Assembly (NCBI GenBank): GCA_030592145.1
Contig: JAUVKJ010000035.1
Span: forward strand, 1 to 10,150
From: Bacteroides sp.
GTDB lineage: Bacteria > Bacteroidota > Bacteroidia > Bacteroidales > SM23-62
Length of the DNA: 10,150 nucleotides
Direction of reading: 5' to 3'
Below the pieces are notes generated by a model. That model was not told the DNA's origin. It saw only the letters and a list, made by a program, of their open reading frames with translations, and searched no databases. The position numbers and the translations under genes are program-made. Positions 8,111-10,150 of the stretch are shown piece after piece. Numbering within the stretch: the stretch's first letter is position 1; every line of letters starts with the position of its first letter.

Positions 8111-8137
8111 TTTTCATACTGAAAATAACTTATGAAA
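8111..8137. repeat. Overlapping alternative inverted repeats
   Basis: Two perfect inverted repeats share bases. TTTTCA (8111-8116) pairs with TGAAAA (8120-8125) across 3 bases. TTTCATA (8112-8118) pairs with TATGAAA (8131-8137) across 12 bases. Only one could form at a time as a hairpin. The element lies upstream of the RRM promoter, so on the plus strand it would act as a DNA site; on the minus strand it lies upstream of both candidate -7 boxes. The function is unknown. Confidence 0.4.
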
Positions 8138-8168
8138 GTGTTTATTATTCTGTAAAAAAGAAAATTGA

Positions 8169-8201
8169 TTTGACAATTACAATATTTAATCTATATATTT
8201 G
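8169..8201 (+). promoter_or_regulatory. Bacteroidetes-type promoter for the RRM gene
   Basis: TTTG at 8169-8172 and TATATTTG at 8194-8201 are separated by 21 bases, an exact fit to the Bacteroidetes vegetative sigma-factor consensus (TTTG about -33, TAnnTTTG about -7). Transcription would start near 8205-8210, leaving a leader of about 20 bases before the ATG at 8226. A small inverted repeat, AATTG (8163-8167) and CAATT (8174-8178), straddles the -33 box and could be an operator. Confidence 0.8.
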
Positions 8202-8225
8202 CCTGTTGAATTTAATTATTTTGAA

Positions 8226-8477
8226 ATGAACATTTACGCAGGAAATCTCAATTACAACATTTCGGAAGAAGACCTTGAAAAAGTTTTCGCAGAGTACGGG
8301 GAAGTTACTTCAGTTAAGATCATCAGAGACAAGTACACAGATCAGAGCAAAGGATTTGGGTTCATAGAAATGGCTGATGACGCTGCGGCCCAGAAGGCAA
8401 TTGATGAACTGAACGGTACGGAAGTTAAGGGCAGGGAATTACGTGTGAATCAGGCCAGACCCCCCCGGGAGCAGTAA
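8226..8477 (+). CDS. Single-RRM RNA-binding protein
   Basis: The 83-residue protein is almost entirely one RNA recognition motif. RNP2 is IYAGNL (residues 3-8) and RNP1 is KGFGFIEM (42-49), with the aromatic residues that stack on RNA at Y4, F44 and F46. ELRVNQARP marks the last strand. Such small RRM proteins are widespread in Bacteroidetes and cyanobacteria and are thought to bind RNA in the cytoplasm; in Bacteroides they influence expression of many genes. I chose ATG 8226 rather than the in-frame TTG at 8199, because the TTG lies inside the -7 promoter box and MNIYAGNL is the usual N-terminus. No Shine-Dalgarno is visible. The tail after the RRM is very short (PPREQ) and is encoded across a run of seven C (8460-8466), discussed in the findings. 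Confidence 0.95.
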   Translation: MNIYAGNLNYNISEEDLEKVFAEYGEVTSVKIIRDKYTDQSKGFGFIEMADDAAAQKAIDELNGTEVKGRELRVNQARPPREQ

Positions 8478-8520
8478 ATCCATTACTAACTCACCACACG
8501 GAAATAACTGGAAACAAGGA

Positions 8521-8557
8521 AGGACAGGTTGACATTACGGTATGTACGACCTGTTTT
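8521..8557. terminator. Hairpin between convergent genes, possible bidirectional terminator
   Basis: ACAGGT (8524-8529) pairs with ACCTGT (8549-8554). Two G-U pairs and one A-U pair extend the stem outward to 8521/8557, and an inner ACAT/ATGT stem (8532-8535/8542-8545) closes a six-base loop after a small internal bulge. On the plus strand the stem ends in TTTT (8554-8557), a short T run. It lies in the 94-bp spacer between the convergent RRM and J-domain genes, where a terminator is expected. The weak T tract keeps confidence moderate. Confidence 0.4.
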
Positions 8558-8571
8558 GCTGTGCCCGTATG

Positions 8572-9774
8572 TTAGAACAGCCACCTGAAGAGAGGGCTGA
8601 TCACAGACCATACCGGCAGTTCAAGATACAGCTGGTATTGCTGGCAGAAGAGGCGGTAAAGCTGTGGGTACTGCCGTGTCAGGGGGATAAACAGGCGGTC
8701 TTTTGAAATAAACCTGAGCAAAGCCTCCAGCATGGGGTCAAAGAAAAGAAAGATAGCAGCATATCCGCCAAAGAACAAGATCATAATAAGCCAGACCAGG
8801 AATTTGATCAGCATACCGTAGCTGAGCAGGTAAGAAACTTTGGGCCGGGTGCCTGAAGCCAGCAGTACGGTACCCGAAAGAATGCCCCCTGTCACCAGCC
8901 CGAAAGGCAGGCTGAAACTGGCGTATGGATTCCGTGTAATGAAGATCATGCTGGCGAGAAGACTGATAATTTTGATAAAGGATGAAAGAGAGTGTATGAA
9001 AAATGCCTTCCGGCTCCTGGGGATACATACGGTTTTCATTTCCCTGCTGGTGCCTCCCTTCTTTCCATACTGACCACCGTATGTTCTGTACTGTATGCTC
9101 CTTATCCGGAATATGGAAACCCGGTAAGGGAAAGCCATGGCCATATGTCCCGGACAGTAATAACATTCCTGGTCTGTCTTTATGAAGGACTCTTTCCAGA
9201 GCCTGCCGAGATCTTTCCAATGGTAGTAGTACGCATCGAGCCTCAGATAGTTTTTCCAGTTATTGATAAAAAAGAAAATTAGCATACCGGCCAGAAGCCA
9301 GAATATTATGTATCCGGTAGGATGTTCAGAAACCTCATCGCTGATCAGCGGGATGATGATGAAAAACCCTGTTAAAGGAAACAGCAGGATACGTGTAAAA
9401 TAACGAAGGGTTAAAATAAGGTCATGCCAGCCGCTTTTCTTAAATGCTTCCTGTTCCTGCCTGAATTTTTCAAATTTCATACTGGCATAACGCCGGGCGC
9501 TTTCCTGGGCCTCCCTGCGTGCTCTTTCGTACTGGGCACGCATAAATTCAGGATCGGATGATTTCTCACGGTGGATGTAATACTCGTGCAGATCCCGGTT
9601 GATCAGGATTTCATACGCTTCTGTAATCTCAATAAACCGTTCATGAGCATCCGGAGATTTGTTGATGTCCGGGTGATATCGTTTTGCCATTTTACGGTAG
9701 GCTTGTTTGATCTCCTCCGGACTGGCATCCCGGTCAAGCTCCAGTGTCTTATGATAATCTTTTTTACCCGCCAT
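8572..9774 (-). CDS. J-domain protein with multiple membrane segments
   Basis: The 400-residue protein begins with a complete J domain (about residues 5-67) containing the essential H34-P35-D36 motif, so it should stimulate a DnaK/Hsp70 partner. There is no G/F-rich region, no zinc-finger repeats and no DnaJ C-terminal substrate domain, so it is not canonical DnaJ. A charged, probably helical linker (68-115) leads to hydrophobic segments at about 121-144, 154-171, 265-280, 289-306 and 314-345. The J domain at the N-terminus presumably faces the cytoplasm. Between segments two and three lies C204-YY-C207 followed by H210, an isolated CxxC. The start has AAAGGG a few bases upstream. It is convergent with the RRM gene and divergent from the acyl-CoA synthetase. 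A membrane-localised co-chaperone is the best description; the client is unknown. Confidence 0.9.
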   Translation of the reverse strand: MAGKKDYHKTLELDRDASPEEIKQAYRKMAKRYHPDINKSPDAHERFIEITEAYEILINRDLHEYYIHREKSSDPEFMRAQYERARREAQESARRYASMKFEKFRQEQEAFKKSGWHDLILTLRYFTRILLFPLTGFFIIIPLISDEVSEHPTGYIIFWLLAGMLIFFFINNWKNYLRLDAYYYHWKDLGRLWKESFIKTDQECYYCPGHMAMAFPYRVSIFRIRSIQYRTYGGQYGKKGGTSREMKTVCIPRSRKAFFIHSLSSFIKIISLLASMIFITRNPYASFSLPFGLVTGGILSGTVLLASGTRPKVSYLLSYGMLIKFLVWLIMILFFGGYAAIFLFFDPMLEALLRFISKDRLFIPLTRQYPQLYRLFCQQYQLYLELPVWSVISPLFRWLF

Positions 9775-9835
9775 TTTCGCCCTTTAAGTTATGAATAAAT
9801 CAGGCAGTGTTTAAAATTGTAGTACTTTTGATCAT
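9775..9835. promoter_or_regulatory. Short divergent promoter region, J-domain gene / acyl-CoA synthetase
   Basis: Only 61 bases separate the two start codons. On the plus strand TACTTTTG (9823-9830) matches TAnnTTTG exactly, but there is no TTTG about 21 bases upstream and the box ends only five bases before ATG 9836. The acyl-CoA synthetase message would therefore be nearly leaderless if this box is used. No matching box is seen for the minus-strand gene. Confidence 0.4.
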
Positions 9836-10150
9836 ATGAAATTAACCTTCCCCGCCATGTTCGGCCAAATGGTTGAAAAGCATGGAAATGCAAATGCACT
9901 TTCCTTTGTAGGAGAGAAGCCACTAAGCTATTTTGAAGTTCAAACGCATATTGGATCAGTGATAAGGTGCCTGGAGGCAATGAATATCCAACCCGGCGAC
10001 AGGGTAGCGATCCTGAGCACCAATATGCCCAACTGGGGAATTGCTTATTTCGCCATTAGTTTCATGGGAGCGGTAGTGGTTCCCCTGCTGCCGGATTTTT
10101 TGCCAAAGGAGATTGAAAACATTCTTGAGCATTCAGAATCCAGGGCCATA
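9836..10150 (+). CDS. AMP-forming acyl-CoA synthetase (partial, 3' end outside window)
   Basis: The frame is open from ATG 9836 to the right edge (105 codons). The protein begins MKLTFPAMFGQMVEKHG and continues with the N-terminal signature of the ANL (AMP-binding) superfamily: ALSFVGEKPLSYFEV, then GDRVAILSTNMPNWGIAYFA and GAVVVPLLPDFLPKEIENIL. This pattern fits long-chain fatty acid-CoA ligases, which activate a fatty acid with ATP to an acyl-AMP and then transfer it to CoA. The catalytic P-loop and the adenine-binding motifs lie beyond the window, so acyl specificity cannot be judged. An in-frame ATG at 9857 is an alternative start if the -7-like box at 9823-9830 is the promoter, but MKLTFPAMF is a natural N-terminus for this family. 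Confidence 0.9.
   Translation, partial: MKLTFPAMFGQMVEKHGNANALSFVGEKPLSYFEVQTHIGSVIRCLEAMNIQPGDRVAILSTNMPNWGIAYFAISFMGAVVVPLLPDFLPKEIENILEHSESRAI

Larger units (their letters stand above)
7990..8225. promoter_or_regulatory. Divergent AT-rich intergenic region, coiled-coil gene / RRM gene
   Basis: This 236-bp spacer contains the RRM promoter (8169-8201, listed separately) and inverted repeats at 8111-8137. For the minus-strand coiled-coil gene there are two exact matches to TAnnTTTG read on the minus strand, at 8043-8036 (TATATTTG) and 8026-8019 (TACATTTG). The first has TTTG upstream at 8063-8060, but with a 16-bp gap instead of the usual 19-21. Either could be the start site; neither is certain. 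No gene is seen in this stretch. Confidence 0.5.

Noticed and set aside
8199..8225. TTG start adding nine residues to the RRM protein
   Set aside because: The TTG lies inside the -7 promoter box, so it would not be transcribed. The ATG at 8226 gives the family's normal N-terminus.
1..10150. CRISPR array, transposon, tRNA, rRNA or phage gene
   Set aside because: No spaced direct repeats, transposase motifs, cloverleaf sequences, rRNA-like stretches or phage structural genes were seen while reading the window.

Overview
The window looks like chromosomal DNA of a Bacteroidetes (Bacteroidota) bacterium, probably a Bacteroidales-like lineage. The support is a small single-RRM RNA-binding protein of the type common in that phylum, a textbook Bacteroidetes promoter (TTTG, 21 bp, TAnnTTTG) in front of it, AT-rich intergenic DNA, and start codons mostly without a clear Shine-Dalgarno sequence. 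I see no tRNA, rRNA, CRISPR array, insertion sequence or phage gene.

Layout. Positions 1-333 (minus) hold most of a VanZ-like membrane protein that runs off the left edge. A 155-bp divergent spacer with a perfect inverted repeat leads to a 1391-residue fusion protein (489-4664, plus). It has a GT4-type glycosyltransferase at the N-terminus, about 450 residues I do not recognise, and a phosphodiester-glycosidase (NAGPA/DUF2233) domain at the C-terminus. One base after its stop begins hemW (4666-5790, plus), a radical SAM protein of the heme chaperone family. Its stop codon abuts the stop of a convergent second GT4 glycosyltransferase (5791-7077, minus), which shares several motifs with the N-terminal part of the fusion. 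Upstream of that gene, in the same orientation, is a membrane-anchored coiled-coil protein (7096-7989, minus).

A divergent AT-rich spacer (7990-8225) with inverted repeats and the promoter separates this pair from the RRM gene (8226-8477, plus). A hairpin lies between the RRM gene and a convergent J-domain membrane protein (8572-9774, minus). Divergent from that, at the right edge, begins an acyl-CoA synthetase (9836 onward, plus).

How it may fit together. The fusion, the second glycosyltransferase and perhaps the coiled-coil protein suggest an uncharacterised glycan or glycoside function. HemW is probably a housekeeping passenger in the fusion's transcript. The RRM, J-domain and acyl-CoA synthetase genes look like ordinary independent units. 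The most unusual item is the glycosyltransferase/unknown/phosphodiester-glycosidase fusion, which lacks an obvious signal peptide and so appears cytoplasmic.
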